DNA from: a virus
Length of the DNA stretch: 43,881 bases
Virus record (IMG/VR): IMGVR_UViG_3300029902_000001
Location: 1 to 43,881 of that record
Strand: one strand, 5' to 3'
The position numbers and the translations under genes are program-made. The notes under the pieces are model-generated. The model saw only the letters and a list, made by a program, of their open reading frames with translations, was not told where the DNA came from and did not search any database. Shown piece by piece: positions 29,835 to 39,292 of this stretch; position 1 is the first letter of the stretch, and every line of letters begins with the position of its first letter.

Positions 29835-30923
29835 ATGTACAAGTTTGCAGCAGTTCTGTTAGTATTGATGACCGGACTAGTGGCTCATTCACCTGCGCAA
29901 AGCAAGAGTAGCCCTATAGCGAACCTACCCTGTGCAACAACCGGACCATATGTACAGACAGACGGTACGAACCTGACAAGCAACGGAGCAGTTTTAAAGT
30001 TACGTGGCTATACGTTTTACCCTGCGACGACAGGTGGAACGAGCGCATGGCACAGCACGAACTTTCAGGCATACGAAGACAATATACTCAGTGTTGGACT
30101 AAGCGGCGGTCAGAACTTGATACGCCCAACCGATTTCTGGAACAAATCCACACCGAATCAGAATGCGTTTGACCCTACAGTTTGGGCGAACATGGACCAT
30201 TTAGTTTGCAAAGCTGCGAGTGAAGGCGTCTACGTCATCATGGACCTATCAGCATACAAATGGCTCTTAGTGAGTCAAGGTCAAGACCCAAGTGTAGCGA
30301 CGAACTGGAAGAACTTTTTGGATGTCATCGCACACCATTACAGTCAAGCTCCGAACATTGCTTTTTACAGTCTTGTTGGCGAGCCAGCCTATCCACAGAG
30401 TGCAGCAGAAGATGCGACGTTGACCGCTTTCTACAAGTATGTAACTGATGAAGTTGCTGGTCAAGACAAGAACCATTTGATAAGTGCTGGCGGCTTCAAC
30501 AACATGAACAATGGCTATCCTGGTTGGTGGAAGTCAATCTACAATTTGGCCCACAACAACGTAGCATTGTTCAAGACGTATTCTCAGCATGACATCGACC
30601 TCATGCCAACGATTCTGAACTACACCCACAGTATCACCAAACCAGCTATCGATGAAGAGTTCGGAATGCCTCAAAGCTTAGGCGACGGCAGCTATAGTGG
30701 ACAGGCGTACAATGGCATTACAACCAGCCGCGCTCAGTTTTACCAGACGGTGTATACCAATGGTGAGAACCTAGCTACTGCCGGATTTGTATTTTGGAAT
30801 TTGGCAGACCTCTCAGGTTCAACGCATTACGATGTCTACCCTGGTACAACCCCCGCTGTTTGGCAGGTCATTCAGCAACATGGAACCGCGCCCGTTTCAA
30901 CGCCGAAACCCTGTGGCGCATAA
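29835..30923 (+). CDS. Secreted GH5-like glycoside hydrolase
   Basis: 362 residues, AAAGGAG before the ATG. A signal peptide covers about residues 1-23 (YKFAAVLLVLMTGLVAHS, then PAQSK). The barrel follows with GH5-type motifs: GYTFYPATT, NLIRPTDFW, SLVGEPAYP (candidate acid/base Glu183), TYSQHDIDL, and AIDEEFGMP (candidate nucleophile Glu275), then FVFWNLAD. The usual Asn before the acid/base Glu is Gly here (V-G-E-P). Likely cuts a mannan, cellulose-like or capsular polysaccharide outside the cell. It is the first gene of the late operon, before the secreted CHAP gene. Confidence 0.8.
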   Translation: MYKFAAVLLVLMTGLVAHSPAQSKSSPIANLPCATTGPYVQTDGTNLTSNGAVLKLRGYTFYPATTGGTSAWHSTNFQAYEDNILSVGLSGGQNLIRPTDFWNKSTPNQNAFDPTVWANMDHLVCKAASEGVYVIMDLSAYKWLLVSQGQDPSVATNWKNFLDVIAHHYSQAPNIAFYSLVGEPAYPQSAAEDATLTAFYKYVTDEVAGQDKNHLISAGGFNNMNNGYPGWWKSIYNLAHNNVALFKTYSQHDIDLMPTILNYTHSITKPAIDEEFGMPQSLGDGSYSGQAYNGITTSRAQFYQTVYTNGENLATAGFVFWNLADLSGSTHYDVYPGTTPAVWQVIQQHGTAPVSTPKPCGA

Positions 30924-30931
30924 GGAAGTGT

Positions 30932-31528
30932 ATGCACAAGTTCATCGTCACCCTATCTCTGCTGCTATTGGTTGGTCTCCTCAGTCTCAGTCCAAAACCA
31001 GTCGAAGCGGCAAGTAACTCGTGGATGTGTCGAACATGGCATTCTCATGGCTGGACCTACACACATTGCACGCGCTACTGGCATTGGCACAACGGTGTTC
31101 AGATATCAGATGATGCTTGGGTGCCAAACTTTACTATCGAGAGTCAACCAGTTAAATATGCTAATGTGCAGCGCGTTCCAACAAGTTCCGGCAACTCATA
31201 TCTTTGGGGCCAGTGTACATACGGAGCAGCGGCTTTAGCACATAACTCAGTGAACAACCTTGGCGATGCACGCAATTGGGCTTACAACGCTCGAAACCGT
31301 GGCATGGCAGTTGGCACAAGTCCCGTAGCAGGTTCAACAGTAGTGTTTCCAGCGGGGTATCACGTCAGCAACTTTGGTACAGGTACAGGTCATGTAGCTC
31401 ATGTCGATGCGGTCTCAGGCAATATGATTGAGATAACCGAGATGAACAACAGCTACTACGGTGGCTTTGGTCGGTACGATACTATTTGGTTGTACGCTAT
31501 CCCAGGCGTGGTTGAGTATATTTATTAG
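30932..31528 (+). CDS. Secreted CHAP-domain peptidoglycan hydrolase
   Basis: 198 residues from ATG 30932 (AAGGAAG upstream). Signal peptide about residues 1-26, cleavage expected after VEA. A Trp/His-rich spacer (31-55) precedes a CHAP domain: catalytic Cys95 in LWGQCTYGAA, His154 in GTGHVAHVDAV, and ITEMNNSYYGG carrying the Asn/Glu region. CHAP enzymes cut peptidoglycan peptides or amide bonds. Having its own signal, it could act from outside or in the periplasm without the holin. It directly follows the secreted GH5-like gene. Confidence 0.8.
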   Translation: MHKFIVTLSLLLLVGLLSLSPKPVEAASNSWMCRTWHSHGWTYTHCTRYWHWHNGVQISDDAWVPNFTIESQPVKYANVQRVPTSSGNSYLWGQCTYGAAALAHNSVNNLGDARNWAYNARNRGMAVGTSPVAGSTVVFPAGYHVSNFGTGTGHVAHVDAVSGNMIEITEMNNSYYGGFGRYDTIWLYAIPGVVEYIY

Positions 31529-31537
31529 GAGAATGCA

Positions 31538-32986
31538 GTGCCTAAACGTGTAGACTTGCAAGTTGAAGCACTGCAAGACCCAGTAACTTTTACCGAACGC
31601 ATTCTACGACTCCCTGGTGGTAAGCCCTGCATTCCTCACGCTGGTCAAGCTGAACTTATGCGGGGCATCACCACAACGACCACAGCAGTAACCGGACGCC
31701 AGTGGGGTAAGTCGGAAGGTATGGCTTGGTACGCGACATGGTTTGGAGTCATGCACGCCAACCGTCAAGTGTTCATTATTGCACCAACCTTGGACCAAGC
31801 ACGCATCATATTTGATAAGATAGCCTTTCAGTTCCGTCAATCTCCGCTCAACTCTATGGTGGTCGGAAAAATCAAAGACTTCCCGTTTCCTCAAATAAAA
31901 CTGGCTAATGGTACAGAGTTTCATGCACGCGGGGCGAACTCCCCAATGTATATCCGAGGCAAAACAGCGCATTTAGTTGTTGCAGATGAAGCCTCGTTTT
32001 TCAAAGACAAAGTGCTTTCAGATACAATTGAGCCAATGTTTACTGTCAGCGGCAAAGAAAAAGATTCGGCGCTGGTATTAATATCAACCCCGTTTGGCGA
32101 AGGGTATTTCAAAGACACCTATTACGAGGGATTAAAAGAAGGTCACGACCCCGCGTACAGTTCATTTCACTTCGACAGCATGAGTAACCCGTATGTAGAC
32201 ATGGTGCGTTTAGACCGTGTGAAACAGCGTTACGGCGAAGACAGCTTGTTATGGAAGACTGAATATCTAGGACTGTTCGCGGATTCCGACTTACAAGTAT
32301 TTAGCAACGCCGATATAAAACGCGCACTAGACAACTACCCCGCGTATGGACAAGATGGGTCTCTCACGTTTCCTCAGCCACCTATTGAGAAGCACCGATA
32401 TGCACAGGGAGTTGACCTCGCTAACATGCGTGACTTCTTTGTTTCAGTCGTGGGTGATTGTACCAACAGAGACCTCATATATCCAGTCAAGATGGACCGG
32501 TACCAAACACGCGGCTATGACTATTACAAAAACGTCGTTCGAGCAAACTATCGGCGCTACGGTGGTAAAACACTCATCGATGCAACCTCTCTAGGTGAAG
32601 CCGTTGTTGAAGACCTGCGCGATATTGATGCAATGGGCTTTAAGTTTAGCAGTGCAAGTAAATATGATTTGATACACGGTCTCGTTACCACCATGAGCGA
32701 AGGCCGTTTTGCCCTACCAAACGTTGAAGCGATTATTGAAGAGTTTCGTTATTTCGAGTACAAACTGACTGCCGCAAAGAATATCCGCATGGAAGCAAAG
32801 CAAGGTCATGATGACATCGTTATAGCAATGGCGTTAATGAACAAGGTTGCCAATGAGTCGGTGATGCACGGCTTTTTCCAAACAGTTGATTTGACCCCAC
32901 ACGCAAAAGTCCGCCAGGGTTTCTACGACCCATTCGCGGAAGCGTTTAATGATAAAGAGGATGATAGGAATGCCAACCAATATTAG
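31538..32986 (+). CDS. terL: Terminase large subunit
   Basis: 482 residues, AGGAGAATGCA region before a GTG start at 31538. Walker A-like VTGRQWGKS (51-59), Walker B HLVVADEAS (near 145-153), coupling motif LVLISTPFG. The C-terminal RNase H-like nuclease has GVDLANMRDF and HDDIVIAMAL, with the metal-binding Asp residues. It powers DNA packaging with the portal and makes genome ends. TerS is not adjacent; the likely partner is at 22382. Confidence 0.95.
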   Translation: MPKRVDLQVEALQDPVTFTERILRLPGGKPCIPHAGQAELMRGITTTTTAVTGRQWGKSEGMAWYATWFGVMHANRQVFIIAPTLDQARIIFDKIAFQFRQSPLNSMVVGKIKDFPFPQIKLANGTEFHARGANSPMYIRGKTAHLVVADEASFFKDKVLSDTIEPMFTVSGKEKDSALVLISTPFGEGYFKDTYYEGLKEGHDPAYSSFHFDSMSNPYVDMVRLDRVKQRYGEDSLLWKTEYLGLFADSDLQVFSNADIKRALDNYPAYGQDGSLTFPQPPIEKHRYAQGVDLANMRDFFVSVVGDCTNRDLIYPVKMDRYQTRGYDYYKNVVRANYRRYGGKTLIDATSLGEAVVEDLRDIDAMGFKFSSASKYDLIHGLVTTMSEGRFALPNVEAIIEEFRYFEYKLTAAKNIRMEAKQGHDDIVIAMALMNKVANESVMHGFFQTVDLTPHAKVRQGFYDPFAEAFNDKEDDRNANQY

Positions 32987-34592
32987 CAAGGCACTGCGAT
33001 TCCTCAGTGGGCAAACAACAAAAGCTTCCGCTGGTACACTCACAAGCTTTATTCAAAATACCAGTCCTGCTTATGGTCAACCCGCCAGTATGGAAGGCGA
33101 CATGATGGGGCTAATAACCCCTGAGCGCATGCGTGAGATTGTGATTAAAACGCCGACAGCCTCAGCATCCATGTTAGCCATTGTGGATTATTGTGTCAAT
33201 GTCGAACTCGACCTACGCAACCGTGACCCAAGTAAAGACGTGCCAACCCGCCAATATACGTTCCTCAAAGATATTCTTCGTGCTCCAAATACACAAGATG
33301 ACCAACGTGAGTTCAAAGAGAAGTTATACCGAGACCTTGCGACGCTAGGGTTTGCCGCGATTGAAATTGAACGTAACGCTGGTGGTGGAGTTGCGAATCT
33401 CTGGCCGCTCGATGCAGCACGAATACGTATTGATTATGATGAGCATGGTACCGTCCTTGGTTACGATATGCTAAATTCTCAGGGCGTGCCTATTCGTGGT
33501 GCTGATGGCGTGCATGGTTGGCAACCCAAAGACATCATCTTTATATCTCGTGGTGCTCAAACAAGTAGCCGCTATCCTGCTAGTCGTATCGTGCCTTTAT
33601 TTGCCGCTGCGGTTATTGAATCATTGATTATGAGTTATATCGGAGCGATGTTCACTGAGGGTAATGTCCCGTTTGGTGTCATGGACCTGGGAGACCTCTC
33701 TGACTTGGAAATACGCGAGGCTGTTGCTATCTGGAATAACCAAGCTCAACAATCAGGTAGACACCGCATTATGTTGACTGGTTCAAAGGGTGGCATTAAA
33801 TTCGTTCCGTTCAACGGCCAATTAAAAGACCTCGATGCACGCAACCTGCTTCTTCAAGTACGCAGTCAGATTATGTCAATCATGGGTGTTACAGTCAACG
33901 AACTTGGTGAAGCTGCCGATGTCAACAAGAGCAATGGTTTCAATTTGAGCTACACATTCAAGAAGCGTGCAGTTGAACCAATCTTAGGTGCGTTCTGTGA
34001 TAAGATATCTCAACGCCTTATCTGGCAGGAATTGGGCTATACTGATACCGAAATGTATGCCGACGAAATTGACTCACGTGACGAACTCTTGCAAGCCCAA
34101 ATTGATAAGATATATCTTGACGCAGGTATTTGGACAATCAACAAAGTACGCAACCGCAAAGGTGATGTCAGCATTCAAGGCGGTGATATGCCGATAATTA
34201 TGCTTGGGGCGAACGCTGTACCAGTGGATATGATTGATTCGTTTGCTATAGCGCAGTTGAACGCCTTGGAATCTGAGGTAGCTTTGATGAACGAGACAAT
34301 TCAACAGGCAAAGGTACAAACACAAATGGCAATAGAAGCCGCTGCCAATGGTGTACAAGGTGGGTCTCCGCTGTCCAACTCGCCAATAAAACCAACGGTA
34401 TCTGCACCATTGATACGTGGAATGCAAGAACCTGAGAAATATAGTACGGTTGATGCACCAGGAAGTACCACAGCGAAGTTAAAATTCCCACGTGCTACAC
34501 CGAAGCTACCAACAGGGACACCCCAAGCAGCAAGAGGACCAGTCCAAGCAAATAGAAATGCGGGAGCAAGACCAGTAAATGAGAATCACTAA
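32970..34592 (+). CDS. Portal protein
   Basis: 540 residues from ATG 32970, with AGAGG nine bases upstream; the start at 32949 is possible. It overlaps the terminase gene by 17 bases. Portal features: a helical N-terminus, RQYTFLKDILRAPN, GFAAIEIERNAGG, LWPLDAARIRIDYDEHG, a stem/wing region with VPLFAAAVIESLIM, and the late LLLQVRSQIMSIMGVTVNELG segment, typical of HK97-type siphovirus portals. The last 100 residues are Ala/Gln/Pro-rich. Confidence 0.85.
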   Translation: MPTNISKALRFLSGQTTKASAGTLTSFIQNTSPAYGQPASMEGDMMGLITPERMREIVIKTPTASASMLAIVDYCVNVELDLRNRDPSKDVPTRQYTFLKDILRAPNTQDDQREFKEKLYRDLATLGFAAIEIERNAGGGVANLWPLDAARIRIDYDEHGTVLGYDMLNSQGVPIRGADGVHGWQPKDIIFISRGAQTSSRYPASRIVPLFAAAVIESLIMSYIGAMFTEGNVPFGVMDLGDLSDLEIREAVAIWNNQAQQSGRHRIMLTGSKGGIKFVPFNGQLKDLDARNLLLQVRSQIMSIMGVTVNELGEAADVNKSNGFNLSYTFKKRAVEPILGAFCDKISQRLIWQELGYTDTEMYADEIDSRDELLQAQIDKIYLDAGIWTINKVRNRKGDVSIQGGDMPIIMLGANAVPVDMIDSFAIAQLNALESEVALMNETIQQAKVQTQMAIEAAANGVQGGSPLSNSPIKPTVSAPLIRGMQEPEKYSTVDAPGSTTAKLKFPRATPKLPTGTPQAARGPVQANRNAGARPVNENH

Positions 34593-35436
34593 AAAAGCGT
34601 TAGAAGCATATTCACACGAAAAAACGCGCAAAGCTTTTCTAACTGCTCTTGACTTTTCCAAGAAAGCGCAACACACCGGATTGGTCGGCGAACTCTTGAA
34701 AATGGCTTGGGCGCACGAAACCAACGAGGGCGATACCTATGAGAAGCGCGAACTAACTAATTGGGCACAACAGAACGGTGTGATTGGCCTTTTACCAGAA
34801 GACGCTCATGGTTTTATGCACACAGCGATGATGCCACATGACCACGGTGACGGCAAGGGAGACCATTCACATCCAATCCAAAAGGCGTTTCTTGCAGGTG
34901 TCTATCAGCCAATTATGGTGAGCAAAGCTGTCTTGAATAGTGATGGCAGCACCACATTTGAAGGTTGGATGACTACTGAGCATCGTGACCAGGAAAAGGA
35001 TATTGTACCGCCGGAATGTTTTATTGGGTGTATGGATGCGTACATGGCGAATATGGCTCCATTGTCGAGTGAACACAATACCAACCATCTGCCTGTAGGT
35101 CATTTACAGCAACTTGCTCTTGTGCGTGATGGTCAAATATTCAAAGCAACCAATCATCCGACTGATGGACATGCTTTTGAATATTTTCCAAATGAAGGAA
35201 CAGGTGCATTTTGCCGAGGTATTGTCAACGTTGAATCTGAGGCACATGCAGTAGCAAAAGGAAATTTGGGCGGTATGTCGTGGATTGGCACCGTTTCAAA
35301 ATATGATGCGCTTCCTGGTGGTGGCAAGCGTTACATCGAAGTCGAGCGTTTATACGAGACAACTTTAGCAGCCTATCCGGTCAATTCGCATGCCATCGTG
35401 CGAGTCGCCAAAGCGTATAATTTAAAAGCGGAATAA
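34579..35436 (+). CDS. Prohead serine protease, S78/XkdF-like
   Basis: 285 residues, overlapping the portal stop by 14 bases. The N-terminal 115 residues are helical and His-rich (FMHTAMMPHDHGDGKGDHSH), perhaps a built-in scaffold or metal site. The protease core includes FEGWMTTEHRDQEKDIVPP, EHNTNHLPVGHL (catalytic His) and GGMSWIGTVSK (catalytic Ser). The family cuts capsid and scaffold parts during head maturation. Confidence 0.75.
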   Translation: MRITKKALEAYSHEKTRKAFLTALDFSKKAQHTGLVGELLKMAWAHETNEGDTYEKRELTNWAQQNGVIGLLPEDAHGFMHTAMMPHDHGDGKGDHSHPIQKAFLAGVYQPIMVSKAVLNSDGSTTFEGWMTTEHRDQEKDIVPPECFIGCMDAYMANMAPLSSEHNTNHLPVGHLQQLALVRDGQIFKATNHPTDGHAFEYFPNEGTGAFCRGIVNVESEAHAVAKGNLGGMSWIGTVSKYDALPGGGKRYIEVERLYETTLAAYPVNSHAIVRVAKAYNLKAE

Positions 35437-35451
35437 CCGCAGGAGAACACA

Positions 35452-35829
35452 ATGCCCACATCGAAAGAGACCAATGCGGCACTAGCTGCTTTGATGAGCA
35501 CGCTCACCGGAGACGGCGAAGAGATTGAAATTGTGACCAAAGCTGAGATTGACGAAATGTTGACCGCTCGATTTGAGACGTTCAGTAAAACCATTTCCGA
35601 GGGTCTTGCAGCGAATGTTGAAGTTGCAGTGCAGAAAGCCATGCCAGCCCCAGACCGCGAAGGTGTTGGCCGCAAGGGAATTGTTCAGACTGCCGACGAA
35701 CTGCGTGATGAGGACCCAGGTGCATATATCGCAGCCAAAGCACAGAAACCCGAAGAGATGACCCAAGAAGACAAGCAGCTTGCTTTCGGTATCATGTACG
35801 CCGCGTTGAAGCAAGGTATGCGCGACTAA
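35452..35829 (+). CDS. Scaffold-like / capsid accessory protein
   Basis: 125 residues, AGGAGAAC before the ATG. Helical, acidic and Ala-rich (TGDGEEIEIVTKAEIDEMLT, FETFSKTISEGLAANVEVAVQKA). Position between protease and capsid is that of scaffolding proteins or the delta domain, but no motif proves it. Confidence 0.5.
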   Translation: MPTSKETNAALAALMSTLTGDGEEIEIVTKAEIDEMLTARFETFSKTISEGLAANVEVAVQKAMPAPDREGVGRKGIVQTADELRDEDPGAYIAAKAQKPEEMTQEDKQLAFGIMYAALKQGMRD

Positions 35830-35847
35830 TCGCAGAAGGAAATAACA

Positions 35848-36792
35848 ATGCCTCTTCCAATTGATGACCTGATTCGTAAGGCTACTACGGTAACTACGAA
35901 CTTAACTAAACTCATTCCGCAGATTTGGGCCGCGCAACTTGAAGTAAATCTTCGCAAGCAGGCGGTTATTCAGTCGAGCATCATCACCAACACTGATTTG
36001 CTGGTCCCAGGAGCCGGAGATACGGTTTACATTCCAATTCTCCCCGACCTGACACTGGCTGACTTGTTGACTGAAGGCACCGACATGGTTCCCTATGCCT
36101 TGACCAATGCTGTTTCCGTTCCCTTGATTCCAGTTGAGTACGGCAAAGTGGTTGAAATTACCCGCAAGGCGCTCGACCGCATCAAGTACGACGGTATGGC
36201 CGCGATTATGGACCGTTTGGCATATGCTATGACGCTCCGTATCGAAGGTAATATCTTTGCGTTGGGTACTGCCACGGTTCCGGTTATTGGTGGTGGTCTT
36301 CCGCAGCTTTACCCGAATGGTCACGCCACAGGCACGATTGTCGCCACTGATACGTTCTCTGATGCGCTTTTGTTACAGGGGAAGCAGATTCTCCAGCAGA
36401 ACAACAACGTGCCGTTTGAGGATGGTTTCTATCGCATCTTTGTGACACCTGCCCAGGCAAACCAGTTGTTTCAAGATACCAATGTGCGTAACGACTTGCG
36501 TTGGGGCCAGCCAGAGCGGTTGTTCTCCGGTGAGTTGGGCGTTCTGCACGGTATCCGAATCATTGTCACCAATTATGCCGTGGTCACAACTGAGAATACC
36601 TTCAACGTCGGTCAGGCAATTATGTGTGCTCCTCGTTGGGCAGCTATTGCGTACAAACGTCGGGCGGAAGCGTATGTTGACCCCACGCTGTATGATGGTG
36701 GTCGTCGTCGTCGGTTTGGCATCATTGCTGACTTTGATGCTGAATTGATTCATGCTGAGCGTGCTATTGTCATTCACACATTTGACCACTAG
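35848..36792 (+). CDS. Major capsid protein, HK97 fold
   Basis: 314 residues, GAAGGAAATAACA before the ATG. Long N-terminal helix (LTKLIPQIWAAQLEVNLRKQ), then the pattern of short HK97-fold capsids: GDTVYIPILPDLTLADLLTEG, VPLIPVEYGKVVEITRKALD, a central helix with AMTLRIEGNIFALGT, FRIFVTPAQANQLF-like segment, and GELGVLHGIRIIVTN near the end. Position after protease and scaffold confirms it. No built-in delta domain is seen, so the separate scaffold gene may be needed. Confidence 0.85.
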   Translation: MPLPIDDLIRKATTVTTNLTKLIPQIWAAQLEVNLRKQAVIQSSIITNTDLLVPGAGDTVYIPILPDLTLADLLTEGTDMVPYALTNAVSVPLIPVEYGKVVEITRKALDRIKYDGMAAIMDRLAYAMTLRIEGNIFALGTATVPVIGGGLPQLYPNGHATGTIVATDTFSDALLLQGKQILQQNNNVPFEDGFYRIFVTPAQANQLFQDTNVRNDLRWGQPERLFSGELGVLHGIRIIVTNYAVVTTENTFNVGQAIMCAPRWAAIAYKRRAEAYVDPTLYDGGRRRRFGIIADFDAELIHAERAIVIHTFDH

Positions 36793-36809
36793 GTTAGGAG
36801 CGGAGCACA

Positions 36810-37460
36810 ATGCCTTTTTCAACGACAGCGTATTGTACACTGGCACAGGTTCATAGTGCTCTCAACCTTATTACATCGGTCACTGCTGATGACGCTTGGA
36901 TAACAAACGATGCTATACCCCAGGCACAACAATTCATTGATGACTACTTGGGGTATAGCTTTCAGCAAGATGGTACAGTAAGCGTTCCAGCAACACGAAC
37001 CTATGACGGCAATGATACAACTGAACTCTTTATTGACCGCTGTATTAGCCTGAATCAAGTTCTTGAAACAAGCTACTCTTTCATTCTTTCTAGTTTCGGT
37101 GTTGGGCAAAGTGTTCAAGGTCCCCAAATTGATATTACCGCCGATATGCTTCTTGGGCCTAGGTTCACAGTGCAAGCACGCGGCTATGGTTTTATTCTTC
37201 GGCGTATTAGTGGTCTCCCCTTTTACGGTGCCACAAGCAACTACGGCGTTAAAGGTGTCTTTGGGTCGGCAACAGTGCCATTGACAATAACACGAGCCTG
37301 TACAAGATTGGTCATACATTATTACAAGATGCGTGCTGCGGCATATGCCCAAGGTACAGCAATTAGTCAATTTGGTGCAATGCGCTACGACCAAGGCACA
37401 CCGATTGATGTCATGCAAGATTTAGAACCATACAGGCGTCGGGGGTTTTATGCCTCTTAG
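36810..37460 (+). CDS. Head-tail adaptor (gp6-like)
   Basis: 216 residues, AGGAGCGG before the ATG. The start, YCTLAQVHSALNL, and the helix with DDAWITNDAIPQAQQFIDDYLGY match the opening of gp6-type connector proteins that sit under the portal. The middle holds strand pairs (TRTYDGNDTTELFIDRC); the end is helical (HYYKMRAAAYAQG). It overlaps the next gene by 11 bases. Confidence 0.7.
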   Translation: MPFSTTAYCTLAQVHSALNLITSVTADDAWITNDAIPQAQQFIDDYLGYSFQQDGTVSVPATRTYDGNDTTELFIDRCISLNQVLETSYSFILSSFGVGQSVQGPQIDITADMLLGPRFTVQARGYGFILRRISGLPFYGATSNYGVKGVFGSATVPLTITRACTRLVIHYYKMRAAAYAQGTAISQFGAMRYDQGTPIDVMQDLEPYRRRGFYAS

Positions 37461-37857
37461 ATTTGATATTGAGGTTGTCTTACCGCCAGGATTACAAAAT
37501 TTGGTAGACACTGATTTAATAGCTGCTTTGCATGAAACGGCACCGACGATAGGCAACACCATCAACGAAGCTATTAGGAATAGGTCTCCGATGTCAACAG
37601 GTGCTTTGATTAGCTCTGAGACATTTAAGACACCAGATAAAGGCAAAGTGGTAGTGTCGTTTTACCCTGAAGATGGCCCGCAAATTGATGCTTGGGGACG
37701 TGTGTATGCGCCATATGCCGAAGGTCCGCCGATTGGTTTAAGCACCTATACTAACCCGCCACGCAGTATGTATGCCAAAGTCGAAACAGAAGATAGTCCG
37801 GTCATTCAGGCATGGGCAGAAGCAACGTTGGAGAATAAATTAAATGCTGTCACCTAA
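37450..37857 (+). CDS. HK97 gp10-like head completion / tail protein
   Basis: 135 residues. Shows the gp10-type pattern: a helix with APTIGNTINEAIRNRSPMSTGAL, a strand (GKVVVSFYPED), and RVYAPYAEGPP (Tyr-Ala-x-x-x-E-x-G-like). It joins head to tail in siphophages. It overlaps both neighbours (11 and 14 bases). Confidence 0.7.
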   Translation: MPLRFDIEVVLPPGLQNLVDTDLIAALHETAPTIGNTINEAIRNRSPMSTGALISSETFKTPDKGKVVVSFYPEDGPQIDAWGRVYAPYAEGPPIGLSTYTNPPRSMYAKVETEDSPVIQAWAEATLENKLNAVT

Positions 37858-38293
37858 TAGCATCGCACCTGACTCTACCGTGCTGAATAACGTGGTCAAT
37901 GGGCTTATTCTGCTGACCCAACAGATTCAAGGCATCGCGCAAACGTTTCCACAAGTGCCAGATGGACCACCACCAGATAACAGCGTTGTGTACGTCCTGA
38001 GAAATATCGGTCTGACTACACCAGAAGACGGTAAGATTCGTTGGGATATGGAATATGAAATCGTACATTTGTTCCAACGGACGAATTTATCAACGGTATT
38101 AGCGACGGCGTACAGCTATATTGGCCCGTGGGTAAATGTGTTGAGTTGTCTCCAGAACAGTGATTTGAATGGGACAGTGCAAGAGACGTATCCATTAAAT
38201 GTCACGTTGCAAAGTTATTCATTCGCTAACATGCCTTACATCGCCATCGTAACCATCGTTCATATCATAACTGACATCAACGAAACCCGCTAA
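37844..38293 (+). CDS. Tail terminator-like protein
   Basis: 149 residues, GGAG nine bases or so before the ATG. Alternating helix and strand (NVVNGLILLTQQIQGIAQTF, NSVVYVLRNIG, WDMEYEIVHLFQRTNL), ending in a beta strand (IAIVTIVHIITDIN). The place between gp10-like and tube genes is where tail terminators lie. Identified by position and fold pattern, not motif. Confidence 0.6.
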   Translation: MLSPNSIAPDSTVLNNVVNGLILLTQQIQGIAQTFPQVPDGPPPDNSVVYVLRNIGLTTPEDGKIRWDMEYEIVHLFQRTNLSTVLATAYSYIGPWVNVLSCLQNSDLNGTVQETYPLNVTLQSYSFANMPYIAIVTIVHIITDINETR

Positions 38294-38305
38294 AGGATAA
38301 CAACA

Positions 38306-39271
38306 ATGCCAAGTATTTCAAGACGTGGTTGGATAGGTGTAGCACGTGAAGCGACTTCTGGCACAGCTATTGCAACACCAACGCTTTTCCTGCCAACAAA
38401 AAGTACCTACAAACAACAGACCAAATATGCCTATGTTGATGAGGACCGTGCCACAAGGGACATTAACAACGCACGCATAGCCACGTTGCAACAGTCAGTT
38501 GGCACTACCACAGGTTCATGGTACAACGATGCCAGTGTATACCTGTTGTTAGCCTTCATGGGGGCCGATACAGCCTCACAGCCCAACGTTGGTACTGCGC
38601 CTACTGTTTGGTCGCACGCGCTCACCCTTGCCGATGTGCCCCCTTCTTTGACAATGTATCGCAGCTTTGACTTTGCCACGTATCAGATGGCGTATAGCAC
38701 AGTCAACAAATTGAAGTTTACTTTTTCTGCTGAGAACAAAACGCTTCAATGCGACGCGAGTATTGATGGTCAGTATGGCACCAAAATGGGTTCACCCCCG
38801 ACGCCAACATTTAGCACACTCAACCCGTTCTCTGGCCTACAAGCGACAATCAACATCGGTGGCGCACAATCAAACGACATCCTGAGCATGGACATCGAGT
38901 TGACCCAAAAGATAGAGTTGTGGTATTCGATGGTTGGTTCACAGCAGTTCCTTACAGCCTATTTTGCTGACCGGAGTGCTATCATCAACGCCGTGGCACG
39001 GTATGACAATGACACCTACTACAACCATTTCTTCAACACGCCAAACACCGATGACCAAATGATTATTACCTTCACTGGTCCGAACATTGCTTCGACGTAC
39101 AACCAGAGTCTTAGCCTGACATTTCCTATCGTGGGCTATGATGACATGGACCTGATGACAGACAAATCCAATGTGACGCTAAAGCTCAAAGGTACAGCAC
39201 GTCCTGGTGCGACAAAGAATAGCTTGTTCAATGCCACAGTTCAGAACACTATTGCTTCGTACACCGTATAA
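38306..39271 (+). CDS. Major tail tube protein
   Basis: 321 residues, AAGGATAAC before the ATG. The start (SRRGWIGVAREATSGTAIAT) and beta-rich body (GTTTGSWYNDASVYLLLAFMG, MYRSFDFATYQMAYSTVNKL, TLQCDASIDGQYG) match large tube proteins of siphophages. The C-terminus ends in an Ig-like strand block. It directly precedes the chaperone pair and the tape measure. Confidence 0.8.
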   Translation: MPSISRRGWIGVAREATSGTAIATPTLFLPTKSTYKQQTKYAYVDEDRATRDINNARIATLQQSVGTTTGSWYNDASVYLLLAFMGADTASQPNVGTAPTVWSHALTLADVPPSLTMYRSFDFATYQMAYSTVNKLKFTFSAENKTLQCDASIDGQYGTKMGSPPTPTFSTLNPFSGLQATINIGGAQSNDILSMDIELTQKIELWYSMVGSQQFLTAYFADRSAIINAVARYDNDTYYNHFFNTPNTDDQMIITFTGPNIASTYNQSLSLTFPIVGYDDMDLMTDKSNVTLKLKGTARPGATKNSLFNATVQNTIASYTV

Positions 39272-39292
39272 GTAAAATAAGAGGAGAACCCT

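Noticed and set aside
36819-37418. 199-residue minus-strand frame
   Set aside because: Antisense shadow of the head-tail adaptor gene, with Cys/Thr-rich unnatural composition.
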